A DNA stretch of 37,058 nucleotides from Candidatus Aquabacterium excrementipullorum (lineage in GTDB: Bacteria; Pseudomonadota; Gammaproteobacteria; Burkholderiales; Burkholderiaceae_C): positions 1 through 37,058 of the forward strand of contig DXIO01000045.1 in assembly GCA_019112875.1 (NCBI GenBank), in the 5' to 3' direction. Below, piece after piece: positions 15,043 to 28,898 of this stretch. The position numbers were made by a program, and so were the translations under genes. The notes under the pieces were generated by a model. The model saw only the letters and a list, made by a program, of their open reading frames with translations. It was not told the DNA's origin and ran no database searches. Every line of letters starts with the position of its first letter. Position 1 is the first letter of the stretch.

Positions 15043-15729
15043 TTACTTCTTGGCGGCCAGTTGCTTGTTGCGCTCGGCCAGCTTGGCGATCAGGCCATCG
15101 ACGCCCGAGGCGGACACCTCTTGCGCGAAACTGCTCTGGTAGGTCTGCACCAGCCAGGCACCCATCACGTTGACGTCGTAGATCTTCCAGCCGTCGCCGG
15201 ACTTCTCCAGGCGGTAGTCCAGCTGGATCGGGTCGCCCGAACCCTTGACCTGGGTGCGAACCACCACGTCGGTGTCCTCGGGGCGGGCACGCAGGGGCTT
15301 GACGTCCACGGCCTGGTCGCGGATCTGGCCGACGGCACCGGCATAGGTGTAGATCAGCAGGTTCTTGAACTCGTCCTGCAGGCGCTTTTGCTGCTCGGGC
15401 GTGGCCTGGCGCCAGTTGCGACCGACGGCCGAGGCCGTCATGCGCTGGAAGTTCACATTGGGCAGGATCTTGCTGTCCACCAGGGACACCACCTTGCGGG
15501 TGTCGCCAGCCTGCAGGCTCTTGTCGCTGCGGATCGAGGCCAGCACCTCGCCACTGAGGTTCTTAATGAACACATCGGCCGGCACGGCCGCCTTGGCGGT
15601 GGCAGGCGCCGCCGGCGCACCGGCCTGCTGAGCCTGGACCGGCGCGGCCAGCGCCCAGGCGGCGCTCAGAGCCACCAGGCCAACGATCAGGGGCGAACGC
15701 GAGGAAGATCGGGCTTGCTTGTCAGTCAT
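15043..15729 (-). CDS. mlaC: MlaC, periplasmic phospholipid-binding protein
   Basis: The protein is 228 residues from ATG 15729, which has GAAAGGA eight bases upstream; an upstream ATG at 15744 is less likely. A signal peptide (SSSRSPLIVGLVALSAAWALAAPVQAQQ) precedes an MlaC/Ttg2D domain with DVFIKNLSGEVLASI, VSLVDSKILPNVNFQRMT and WKIYDVNVMGAWLVQTYQSSF. MlaC shuttles phospholipids through the periplasm between the outer-membrane MlaA complex and the inner-membrane MlaFEDB transporter. It lies between mlaA and mlaB. Confidence 0.95.
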   Translation of the reverse strand: MTDKQARSSSRSPLIVGLVALSAAWALAAPVQAQQAGAPAAPATAKAAVPADVFIKNLSGEVLASIRSDKSLQAGDTRKVVSLVDSKILPNVNFQRMTASAVGRNWRQATPEQQKRLQDEFKNLLIYTYAGAVGQIRDQAVDVKPLRARPEDTDVVVRTQVKGSGDPIQLDYRLEKSGDGWKIYDVNVMGAWLVQTYQSSFAQEVSASGVDGLIAKLAERNKQLAAKK

Positions 15730-15773
15730 GTAGTGTCCTTTCACGGCCCCGCACAGGTCGAGGCCCAGATCTC

Positions 15774-16844
15774 TTAACGCGCGTCAACGTCTGCGCGCAG
15801 ACCGCGCAGCTCATCCAGGGTCGGCGTTGACAAATTGAAACCCTTGTTTTCGGACAAGGTAGGCCGTTTGGCGGTGTTCGCGCCACCCGCGGTGACCGCA
15901 TTTTCAGCGGCCCCCACCTGCTGCATCCAGGATGGCAGTGGCGCCGCCAGCACCTGCCCGGCGAGCGAGGATGGCGTCAGGCTGCCGGCCAGATCGTCGG
16001 CCAGCGCCAGATCACGGCGCCAGATCACCGGGCCGGGCTCGACCTCGGGCAGCAACAGGCTCTGCGGCTGCACCGGCGCCTGCGGCGTGGCGGGGTCGGA
16101 TGTGGTGGGGTCGCCGTTGTCGTACTCGACGCCATTGTCGTCCTCCTCGGGCGGATCGCCGTTGTAGACGAGGCTCAGTCGGCGCTGCAGGTAGGCATCA
16201 CGCAGGAAGGCGTATCGGTCCAGCGCGATGTCGCCCAGCAGGTTGGAGGCGCTGAGCACCTCGGCACGGGCATTGATGATGGTCAGGATGCGCACGGCAT
16301 TGGCATCTCGGGGCTCGCGGAACAAGGCGCTCGGCGAGAAATACCAGTTGCCCGGCAGATCGGCCACATCGCGCGTGGTGGACGGGCCCAGGAAGGGCAG
16401 CACCAGGTAGGCGCCCTGAGGCACGCCCCATACCGCCAGCGTCTGGCCGAAATCCTCGTTGTGGCGGTCCAGCCCCATCGGACGGGCGATGTCGATGAAC
16501 CCGGCCAGGCCCAAGGTGCTGTTCAGGCTGACACGCAGCACCTCCTGGGCGGCTTCGCCGGGGCGCCCTTGCAGCACCAGGTTGATGGCCGACCACACAT
16601 CCTTGATGTTGTTGACGAAGTTGCTCACGCCCGTGCGCACCAGCTTGGGCGTGATCTTCACGTAGCCCGTGGCCACCGGTTTGAGCACGGCATCGTCCAC
16701 CGTCTCGTTGAAGCTGAACACCTTGCGGTTGAGGGACTCCAGCGGGTCCCTGTTCTGCGCGGTGGCGCACCCCTGCAGCACCGCCACGCTCAGCACGAGC
16801 GCAGACAGCATGCACGCCCTGCTCACCGACCTCATCTGGTTCAT
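15774..16844 (-). CDS. mlaA: MlaA (VacJ) outer-membrane lipoprotein with a long C-terminal tail
   Basis: The protein is 356 residues. The lipobox VLQGC places the lipidated cysteine at residue 26. The MlaA core (about 30-225) contains DPLESLNRKVFSFNETVDDAVLKP, NDLGQ-like RHNEDFGQTLAVWGVPQGAYLVLPFLGPS and RDVADL. MlaA removes mislocalised phospholipids from the outer leaflet of the outer membrane. The tail of roughly 120 residues beyond the family core is acidic and Pro/Gln-rich (EEDDNGVEYDNGDPTTSDP) and has no domain I recognise; E. coli MlaA is about 250 residues. The start overlaps the mlaD stop by four bases (ATGA). Confidence 0.95.
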   Translation of the reverse strand: MNQMRSVSRACMLSALVLSVAVLQGCATAQNRDPLESLNRKVFSFNETVDDAVLKPVATGYVKITPKLVRTGVSNFVNNIKDVWSAINLVLQGRPGEAAQEVLRVSLNSTLGLAGFIDIARPMGLDRHNEDFGQTLAVWGVPQGAYLVLPFLGPSTTRDVADLPGNWYFSPSALFREPRDANAVRILTIINARAEVLSASNLLGDIALDRYAFLRDAYLQRRLSLVYNGDPPEEDDNGVEYDNGDPTTSDPATPQAPVQPQSLLLPEVEPGPVIWRRDLALADDLAGSLTPSSLAGQVLAAPLPSWMQQVGAAENAVTAGGANTAKRPTLSENKGFNLSTPTLDELRGLRADVDAR

Positions 16845-17329
16845 TTCTTTTCTCCCGAGGCTGCATCGGAAGGTCCGTCCGCGGCCTTGCTGTACAGGAA
16901 CTGGCTGATCAAGTTCTCGAGCACGATCGCAGACTGGGTCTGCTTGATCGCGTCGCCCTGAGCCAGGTTCAACTGGTCATAGCCCGGCTCCAGCCCGATG
17001 TACTGCTCGCCCAGCAGGCCGGCGGTGAGGATCTTCGCTGACGTGTCTTTCGGAAATTCCACGCCCTTGTTGAGGGTGATGTCCACCTGGGCCTGGAAGG
17101 TCTTGGGGTCGAAAGTGATGGATTTGACACGCCCCACCACCACGCCGGCGCTCTTGACGGCCGCCTGCGGCTTGAGGCCGCCGATGTTGTCGAAGCGGGC
17201 CGTGACCGTGACGCCGCTGTCGAACGACAGGGTCAGCAGGTTGCCGGCCTTGAGGGCCAGGAACACGATGGCGGCCGCGCCCAGCAGCACGAAGAAGCCC
17301 ACCCAGATATCCACTTTTGAACGCGGCAT
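16841..17329 (-). CDS. mlaD: MlaD, MCE-domain subunit of the phospholipid transporter
   Basis: The protein is 162 residues from ATG 17329. One N-terminal membrane helix (WVGFFVLLGAAAIVFLAL) anchors a single MCE domain (SGVTVTARFDNIGGLKPQAAVKSAGVVVGRV, ILTAGLLGEQYIGLEPG). MlaD forms a hexameric ring in the periplasm and binds lipid. The frame is open further upstream to 17470, but that part overlaps mlaE and is not MlaD-like, so ATG 17329, 26 bases after mlaE, is chosen. Confidence 0.95.
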   Translation of the reverse strand: MPRSKVDIWVGFFVLLGAAAIVFLALKAGNLLTLSFDSGVTVTARFDNIGGLKPQAAVKSAGVVVGRVKSITFDPKTFQAQVDITLNKGVEFPKDTSAKILTAGLLGEQYIGLEPGYDQLNLAQGDAIKQTQSAIVLENLISQFLYSKAADGPSDAASGEKK

Positions 17330-17355
17330 TCGAAAATCTCCAGACGCGATGTCGC

Positions 17356-18138
17356 TCAGAGCGAGAACATCATCGCGGTCAACACAAAATCCAGCGCCAG
17401 CACGGCCAGCGAGGCCATCACCACCGTGCGGGTGGTCGCGCGCGAGACGCCTTCGGGCGTGGGCTGGCATTCATAGCCCTGCAGCAGCGCGATGAAGGTG
17501 ACGGTGACGCCGAACACCACGCTCTTGAGCAGGCCGTTGCCGACATCCTTCCAGACATCGACACCGTTCTGCATCTGCGACCAGAAGGCGCCCGAGTCGA
17601 CACCGATCATCACGACGCCGACGAGGTAGCCGCCCAGGATGCCCACGGCCGAGAACACAGCCGCCAGCAGGGGCATGGCGATCACACCGCCCCAGAAGCG
17701 CGGCGCCAGCACGCGGCGCACCGGATCGACGGCCATCATCTCCATGGCGGCCAGCTGCTCGCCGGCCTTCATCAGGCCGATGCCCGCGGTGAGCGAGGTG
17801 CCCGCGCGGCCGGCGAACAGCAGCGCGGCCACCACCGGGCCCAGTTCTCGCACCAGCGACAGCGCCACCATCAGGCCCAGCGCTTCGCTGGAGCCGTAAC
17901 GCTGCAGGATGTAGTAGCCCTGCAGGCCCAGCACGAAGCCCACGAACAGGCCGGACACCGTGATGATGGCCAGCGAATGGTTGCCCAGGAAATGGATCTG
18001 ATCGGCCAGCAGGCGGCCACGGCGCAGCGTGGCGCCCAGCAGCGAGACCAGGCGCAGCAGCAGGCGCGTGGCGAAGCCGATGTCGCTCAGCTTGCTGCGC
18101 ACCTGGTAGCCCACTTCGGCGGGATGCAGGAACTTCAT
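17356..18138 (-). CDS. mlaE: MlaE, permease subunit of the phospholipid transporter
   Basis: The 260-residue integral membrane protein has several hydrophobic segments and the MlaE family signature around [34 protein letters not shown] and [11 protein letters not shown]. It dimerises and forms the lipid path in the inner membrane with MlaF, MlaD and MlaB. Its start codon overlaps the mlaF stop by one base (TGATG), so it is translationally coupled. Confidence 0.96.
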   Translation of the reverse strand: MKFLHPAEVGYQVRSKLSDIGFATRLLLRLVSLLGATLRRGRLLADQIHFLGNHSLAIITVSGLFVGFVLGLQGYYILQRYGSSEALGLMVALSLVRELGPVVAALLFAGRAGTSLTAGIGLMKAGEQLAAMEMMAVDPVRRVLAPRFWGGVIAMPLLAAVFSAVGILGGYLVGVVMIGVDSGAFWSQMQNGVDVWKDVGNGLLKSVVFGVTVTFIALLQGYECQPTPEGVSRATTRTVVMASLAVLALDFVLTAMMFSL

Positions 18139-18983
18139 CAGCGCACTCCGAAATCCACACCCGCATCGACGGCGGGCTGGTGGAACTGCACCGGGCCATC
18201 AGGCCGCGCATGCACGAACTGGCGGACCAGCGGGTCCTCGCTGGCGCGCAACTCCACCGGAGAGCCCTGCGCCACGATGCGGCCGTTGGCCAGCAACACC
18301 ACGTGGTCGGCGATCAGGAAGGTTTCGTCGACGTCGTGCGAGACGACGATGGTCGTCAGGCCCATGGTGTCGTTCAGATCACGGATCAAGCGGGCCGCGA
18401 TGCCCATGGAGATGGGGTCCAGGCCGGCGAAAGGCTCGTCGTAGAGCATGAGTTCGGGGTCGAGCGCCATGGCACGGGCCAGGGCCACGCGGCGGGCCAT
18501 GCCACCGGACACCTCGCTGGGCAACAGATCGCGCGCACCACGCAGGCCCACGGCATTGAGCTTCATCAGCACCAGATCGCGGATGATGGATTCCGGCAGG
18601 CGGGTGTGCTCGCGCAGCGGGAAGGCCACGTTCTCGAACACGGTCAGATCCGTGAACAGCGCGCCCTGCTGGAACAACATGCCCATGCGGCGGCGCATGG
18701 CCAGGCAGGCCTCGGGCGAGAGCTTGGCCACGTCCTGGCCATCGAAGTGCACCTCGCCGCTCATGGCCAGCAACTGGCGCGTGATCAGGCGCAGCACGGT
18801 CGTCTTGCCGCCGCCGGACACGCCCATCAGGGCCACCACGGCCCCCCGGGGCACGACCAGATCGATGTCCTTCAGGATGACCCGACCGCCGTAGCCGCAG
18901 GTCACCGAACGCAGTTCGATGAAGGACTCGGGCTGGCGTGACGGCAGGACGGTGTCAGGCAGCTGAAATTGGGGTGGGGGCAT
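18138..18983 (-). CDS. mlaF: MlaF, ATPase subunit of the phospholipid transporter
   Basis: The protein is 281 residues from ATG 18983. The ABC motifs are Walker A GVSGGGKT (54-61), Q-loop FQQGALF, signature [13 protein letters not shown] (158-170), Walker [14 protein letters not shown] (178-190) and the switch His in VVSHD. The frame is open upstream to 19016, but that would start inside the gltBD terminator stem and encode the terminator as MSKRHQPFFFA, so the internal ATG is preferred. It is the first gene of mlaFEDACB. No ribosome binding site or promoter fits between the terminator and this start. Confidence 0.93.
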   Translation of the reverse strand: MPPPQFQLPDTVLPSRQPESFIELRSVTCGYGGRVILKDIDLVVPRGAVVALMGVSGGGKTTVLRLITRQLLAMSGEVHFDGQDVAKLSPEACLAMRRRMGMLFQQGALFTDLTVFENVAFPLREHTRLPESIIRDLVLMKLNAVGLRGARDLLPSEVSGGMARRVALARAMALDPELMLYDEPFAGLDPISMGIAARLIRDLNDTMGLTTIVVSHDVDETFLIADHVVLLANGRIVAQGSPVELRASEDPLVRQFVHARPDGPVQFHQPAVDAGVDFGVR

Positions 18984-18990
18984 GGCAAAG

Positions 18991-19022
18991 AAAAAGGGCT
19001 GGTGCCTCTTCGACACCAGCCC
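18991..19022 (-). terminator. Intrinsic terminator of gltBD, abutting mlaF
   Basis: Read on the minus strand, GGGCTGGTG (19022-19014), a nine-base loop and CACCAGCCC (19004-18996) form a perfect 9-bp stem followed by TTTTT (18995-18991). It is 98 bases after the gltD stop. Only seven bases separate it from the mlaF ATG. Confidence 0.9.
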
Positions 19023-19120
19023 TCAATCATATGGGAATCAGCGCTTGTCCGCTTTCTTTACGATGGATGCCTACAACATCACACTAAAGGGGGGATCTTG
19101 CGCGATCTCCATTCTTCCTA

Positions 19121-20596
<1,476 letters not shown>

Positions 20597-20621
20597 TTCA
20601 GTGAACTCCTAATCGTCGGGC

Positions 20622-25391
<4,770 letters not shown>

Positions 25392-25480
25392 GTGGGCGCT
25401 CCAGTGGTAGTGGAGGGAAAACAACAAGGGGGAGTCCGAGGATACCCCGGGTTGCACCTCAGTTCAAGGATTATCAATAA

Positions 25481-25492
25481 GGGTCTGACCCC
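25481..25492. repeat. GGGTC-T-GACCC palindrome at the gltB transcript start
   Basis: GGGTCTGACCC (25481-25491, plus one C) is a perfect inverted repeat with a single central base, preceded by AATAA and followed by AATTTAT. A second AATAAGGG box, continuing GACAC, lies at about 25527-25539. I recognise such short boxes from the surroundings of Y1-type transposase genes in other proteobacteria. Here they lie 59-117 bases beyond the stop of the degenerate transposase gene. Confidence 0.5.
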
Positions 25493-25494
25493 AA

Positions 25495-25523
25495 TTTATA
25501 CGAATCACGGAAAACCCACGCAA
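25495..25523 (-). promoter_or_regulatory. Candidate gltB promoter
   Basis: On the minus strand TTGCGT (25523-25518), a 17-base spacer and TATAAA (25500-25495) would start transcription near 25488, inside the GGGTCTGACCC palindrome, with a leader of about 97 bases. The -10 box is good and the -35 box poor. Confidence 0.4.
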
Positions 25524-25597
25524 AAAATAAGGGACACATCAAGCATGGCGGCGTTTTCATCCGCCAGAGGGCCCGTGGGGGCCACCGGCTCGGTGGC

Positions 25598-26320
25598 CTA
25601 GTCAGCAGCGCTTTCGACTTCTGCCACCGGCTTGCGGGGCCGCCCGCGCGGTTTCTGAACCACCCGGCGGTCGGAACGCCCCTGCAGGCCCGCCAGGAAG
25701 GCGTCTCCGCCCAGGGCCCACCCGGTGTGCGCCGCCTCCGCCAGGCGGGACACCAGTTGAGCGCCCTGCCCCAGTTCCAGCCGACGCTTCCACGCAGCCT
25801 CGCGGTCGAAGGGCGTGTTGCCCAGCGTCCAGAACACGGCATGGTCCTGCACCAAAGGGTCCGTGCGCTGCCCCAGGTGGTGGGCCAGGCTGCTGGGCGC
25901 GGCCGGGCCCGGCACCACGGGCGACTCCACCAGCCCCATGCGCCAAGGCGCCAGTTCAATGAAGGCCATGGCTTCTAGCAAGTAGTGGGCCGGATCGAGC
26001 ACCGTGGCACGGTAGCGCCCAGCCCACAATCCGCCCTGACGACCATGCCGTCGGTTGAAGCCGGCCACGTAGCGTCGCCCCACGGCCTGCATGAAGAGGC
26101 TCAGCGCCCCGCCTTGCGCGGGTGTGGCCAGCAGCAAGAAACGATCAGGCAGCAAGGCATAGGCGTGCACGGTGACCCCATGGGCCCGTGCGGATTCCAC
26201 CAGGGCGGCGTGCAGGGCCTGGGCATCCTGCGCATCATGGGCGAGCGACTGGCCGGGCAGCACGGCCTGCACCACCAGGTGCGGCAGGGTCGGGAATTCC
26301 AGTCGGGGCAGGCGGGCCAT
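25598..26320 (-). CDS. Degenerate REP-associated tyrosine transposase (RAYT, Y1 family), active site lost
   Basis: The 240-residue protein matches the RAYT layout: an N-terminal MARLPRLEFP-like start, VTVHAYALLPDRFLLLATP where active proteins read HAYVLMPNHFHLLLTP, then YVAGFNRRHGRQGGLWAGRYRAT, and AFIELAPWRMGLVES where active ones have YIELNPVRAGLV. The His-hydrophobic-His metal motif is absent (Asp-Arg-Phe-Leu in its place) and the usual Tyr position reads Phe. Single-strand cleavage is therefore not expected. The C-terminal extension ends in a basic KPRGRPRKP stretch resembling an AT-hook. The reading frame is intact, which suggests either recent decay or a retained DNA-binding role. Minus strand, between gltB and the desaturase operon. 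Confidence 0.75.
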   Translation of the reverse strand: MARLPRLEFPTLPHLVVQAVLPGQSLAHDAQDAQALHAALVESARAHGVTVHAYALLPDRFLLLATPAQGGALSLFMQAVGRRYVAGFNRRHGRQGGLWAGRYRATVLDPAHYLLEAMAFIELAPWRMGLVESPVVPGPAAPSSLAHHLGQRTDPLVQDHAVFWTLGNTPFDREAAWKRRLELGQGAQLVSRLAEAAHTGWALGGDAFLAGLQGRSDRRVVQKPRGRPRKPVAEVESAAD

Positions 26321-26471
26321 GGCGCGATTGTGTCAAACCCTTCGGCCCTGCAGGGATGCACGCAGTGCGCCCCCTTGTTCGCGGGGGAACCCTCACGTTT
26401 CCAGGGCTACCCCCGATGGCTGGAGGACGACTGTCTCGTAACCTCCAACCCGTGAACGTTAGATGTTGTCG

Positions 26472-26588
26472 ATGAGCGTTTACCACGCTTCGGTACTTGG
26501 CCGGAGGTGCCTCGTGACCAGCGCCGGAACGCCCCTCGCCGCCCTGCCGATGATCACCGAGTTCCGCCATCGACTGGAGAACGCCTGA
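26472..26588 (+). CDS. Possible 38-residue upstream reading frame coupled to the reductase gene
   Basis: ATG 26472 opens a 38-codon frame (MSVYHASVLG...EFRHRLENA) that ends in TGATG, overlapping the start of the ferredoxin reductase gene by one base. It has no obvious ribosome binding site and no family I recognise. It could be a leader peptide, a remnant, or chance in GC-rich DNA. Confidence 0.2.
   Translation: MSVYHASVLGRRCLVTSAGTPLAALPMITEFRHRLENA
26475..26489. promoter_or_regulatory. Possible operator upstream of the desaturase operon
   Basis: AGCGT (26475-26479), five bases and ACGCT (26485-26489) form an inverted repeat resembling the ends of FabR-type sites, and a TGAACG half-site as in DesT-type operators occurs at 26453-26458. 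Both are short. No TetR-family gene is in the window to support them. Confidence 0.25.
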
Positions 26589-27724
26589 TGTCTGACATTT
26601 CCTCGCCCACCGCGGCCGCCTCGGCCACCCAGCGCGTCGCCTCGTGGCTGACGCACATGGGGGTGAGCACCTACGCCTTCGACGACACCCTGGGGCTGAT
26701 CAACCCGCTGTGGACGGTCACCCGCCTGCACGCCCGCGTGGTCACCAAGACGGCCGAGACGCCCTCGGCCATGACGGTGGTGCTGCAGGCAGGCGGCGCG
26801 TTCCAGGGTCTCAAGCCCGGCCAGTTCGTGATGATCGGCGTGGAGATCAACGGCGTGCGCCACCGCCGCGCCTACTCGCCGCGCGCCATCGAGGGCCGCC
26901 GCGACCGCTTCGCCATCACCGTGCAGCGCCAGGCCGGCGGCAAGGTATCCAATTACGTGCACGACAACCTGCAGCCCGGTGACATCATCGAGATCGAGCA
27001 GGCCGGCGGCGAGTTCACCCTGCCCGCGCAGACACCGGCCGAAGTGCTGTTGGTGGCCGGCGGCAGCGGCATCACGCCCTGCATGTCCATCCTGGAGCAC
27101 CTGCGCCGCGAAAAGGCCGCCACCCGTGTCACGCTGATCTATTTCGCGCGCAGCCGTGCCGACCGCATCTTCGCCCGTGCGCTGGAAGGCCTGGCCACAC
27201 AATGGCCCGCCCTGCGCTACGTGCCGCTGGAAAGCGCCGTGAACACGCCGGGTGAGGCCTCGTCGGCCGCCGCCGCGACCCTGAGCACCGAACTGCTGTC
27301 CGAACTGCAGCCGCAGTGGGCCGCCCTGCCCGCCTACTGCTGCGGCCCGGCCCCGCTGATGGACGCCGCCCGGCAGATCTGGAAAGACGCCGGCGCCGCT
27401 GACCGCCTGCGCCTGGAAGCCTTCGCCGCCGCCCGCCCGAGCGGCGATCCGAGCGTGCGCCACCAGGTGCGCATCCTGCGCGGGGACCTGCCCGTGGCCT
27501 TCGAAGCGCCCGCCAGCGAGACCATCCTGGTCGCGGGCGAGCAGGCCGGCCACGCCATCAAGCACGGCTGCCGCCAGGGCATCTGCCACGAGTGCACCTG
27601 CCGCCTCAACAGCGGCGCCGTGCGCGACCTGACCACGGGCGAACAGATCCATGGCGAAGGCCAGCCGGTGCGCCTGTGCGTGTCGGCCGCCCTGAGCGAC
27701 CTGAGCCTCGAATCCCTGAACTAA
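26588..27724 (+). CDS. Ferredoxin reductase (FAD, NAD(P)H, [2Fe-2S]) for the fatty-acid desaturases
   Basis: The 378-residue protein has three modules. The FAD domain (about 45-145) has the RAYS motif at 94-97, the NAD(P)H domain (150-280) has LLVAGGSGITPCMS and YCCGPAPLM, and a C-terminal plant-type ferredoxin domain follows. Cluster cysteines are Cys328, Cys333, Cys336 and Cys364. Such proteins deliver electrons from NAD(P)H to membrane di-iron desaturases, like DesC beside DesB in Pseudomonas. GGAG precedes ATG 26588 at good spacing. It is the first of three genes, 13 bases before desaturase 1. Confidence 0.92.
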   Translation: MSDISSPTAAASATQRVASWLTHMGVSTYAFDDTLGLINPLWTVTRLHARVVTKTAETPSAMTVVLQAGGAFQGLKPGQFVMIGVEINGVRHRRAYSPRAIEGRRDRFAITVQRQAGGKVSNYVHDNLQPGDIIEIEQAGGEFTLPAQTPAEVLLVAGGSGITPCMSILEHLRREKAATRVTLIYFARSRADRIFARALEGLATQWPALRYVPLESAVNTPGEASSAAAATLSTELLSELQPQWAALPAYCCGPAPLMDAARQIWKDAGAADRLRLEAFAAARPSGDPSVRHQVRILRGDLPVAFEAPASETILVAGEQAGHAIKHGCRQGICHECTCRLNSGAVRDLTTGEQIHGEGQPVRLCVSAALSDLSLESLN

Positions 27725-27737
27725 GAAGAGCATCACC

Positions 27738-28895
27738 ATGAGCGCCACCACCACCGCGACGCTGATCGGCCCCCGATCGATGCAGGAAATGGCCGCCTTC
27801 CAGCAGGAACTGGACGCCATCCACCACGAGACCCGCCAGACGCTGGGCGAGCGCGATGCGCGCTACATCCGCCGCATCCTGCGCACGGTGCGCCTGCTGG
27901 AAACCGTGGGCCGTGGCCTGCTGATGTTCGGCTGGTTCCCGCCCACGTGGCTGCTGGGCGCCGCCATCCTGGGCATCGCCAAGATCATGGACAACATGGA
28001 GCTGGGCCACAACGTGATGCACGGCCAGTACAACTGGATGAACGACCCTCGCTTCCATGGCGACACCTTCGAGTGGGACAACACCTGCCCCAAGGAAGAA
28101 TGGCGGCACTCGCACAACTACCTGCACCACAACTACACCAACGTGATCGGCAAGGACCGTGACTTCGGCTACGGCATGCTGCGCCTGTCCAACGACCTGC
28201 GCTGGAGCTGGCTGCACCCGTTCCAGCTGCTGCTGACCATGCTGCTGGCCACCTACTTCCAATGGTTCGTCGCCATCCACGACATGCAGATGGACAAGGT
28301 GGCCATCGGCCGCAAGAAGTGGTCGTCCGTGCGCCCGCAGTGGCTGCTGGTGCGCGCCAAGATCCGCCGCGTGATCGTGCGCGACTACCTCCTGTGGCCG
28401 CTGGCGGCCGCTGGCGTGGGCTTCTTCTTCGGCGATGCGCTGCAATACGGTCTGGCCATGTTCGCCGGCCAGGCCGTGGCCAACCTGATCCGCAACGTGT
28501 GGGCCTGGGCCATCATCTTCTGCGGCCACTTCACCGAAGACATCTACACCTTCAAGAAGGAATCGATCGAGGGCGAGACCAAGGGCCAGTGGTACCTGCG
28601 TCAGATCCTGGGCTCCAGCAACATCAAGGGCAGCAAGCTGCTGCACCTGCTGAGCGGCAACCTGAGCCACCAGGTCGAGCACCACCTGTTCCCTGATCTG
28701 CCGGCCAACCGCTACATCGAGATCGCCCCGCGCGTGCGCGCCGTGTGCGCCAAGTACAACGTGCCCTACAACACCGGCGCCTTCATCCCGCAGCTGTTCA
28801 CCGTGTTCAAGCGCATCGCGCGCTACAGCCTGCCAGGCGGCCCGCAGAAGGCCGTGACCATCGAGATGGACTCGATGCTGCCCGAGAAGGCCTGA
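27738..28895 (+). CDS. Membrane fatty-acid (acyl-CoA) desaturase, copy 1
   Basis: The 385-residue integral membrane protein has the three histidine boxes of di-iron desaturases: HNVMH (91-95), HNYLHH (126-131) and HQVEHH (311-316). Hydrophobic segments lie at about 62-82, 160-182 and 218-262. It is DesB-like and is expected to introduce a double bond into saturated acyl-CoA, adjusting membrane fluidity with electrons from the reductase encoded just upstream. The substrate and position of the bond cannot be read from the sequence. The downstream gene is a paralogue that starts three bases after its stop. Confidence 0.93.
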   Translation: MSATTTATLIGPRSMQEMAAFQQELDAIHHETRQTLGERDARYIRRILRTVRLLETVGRGLLMFGWFPPTWLLGAAILGIAKIMDNMELGHNVMHGQYNWMNDPRFHGDTFEWDNTCPKEEWRHSHNYLHHNYTNVIGKDRDFGYGMLRLSNDLRWSWLHPFQLLLTMLLATYFQWFVAIHDMQMDKVAIGRKKWSSVRPQWLLVRAKIRRVIVRDYLLWPLAAAGVGFFFGDALQYGLAMFAGQAVANLIRNVWAWAIIFCGHFTEDIYTFKKESIEGETKGQWYLRQILGSSNIKGSKLLHLLSGNLSHQVEHHLFPDLPANRYIEIAPRVRAVCAKYNVPYNTGAFIPQLFTVFKRIARYSLPGGPQKAVTIEMDSMLPEKA

Positions 28896-28898
28896 TCG

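Noticed and set aside
18984..19016. Upstream start for mlaF adding eleven residues
   Set aside because: The added codons lie inside the stem and T-run of the gltBD terminator, and the extension (MSKRHQPFFFA) is simply the terminator translated.
25392..25457. Upstream in-frame start for gltB adding 22 residues
   Set aside because: The extension looks like leader sequence and lies before a good ribosome binding site at ATG 25391. A 40-residue propeptide is already longer than usual.
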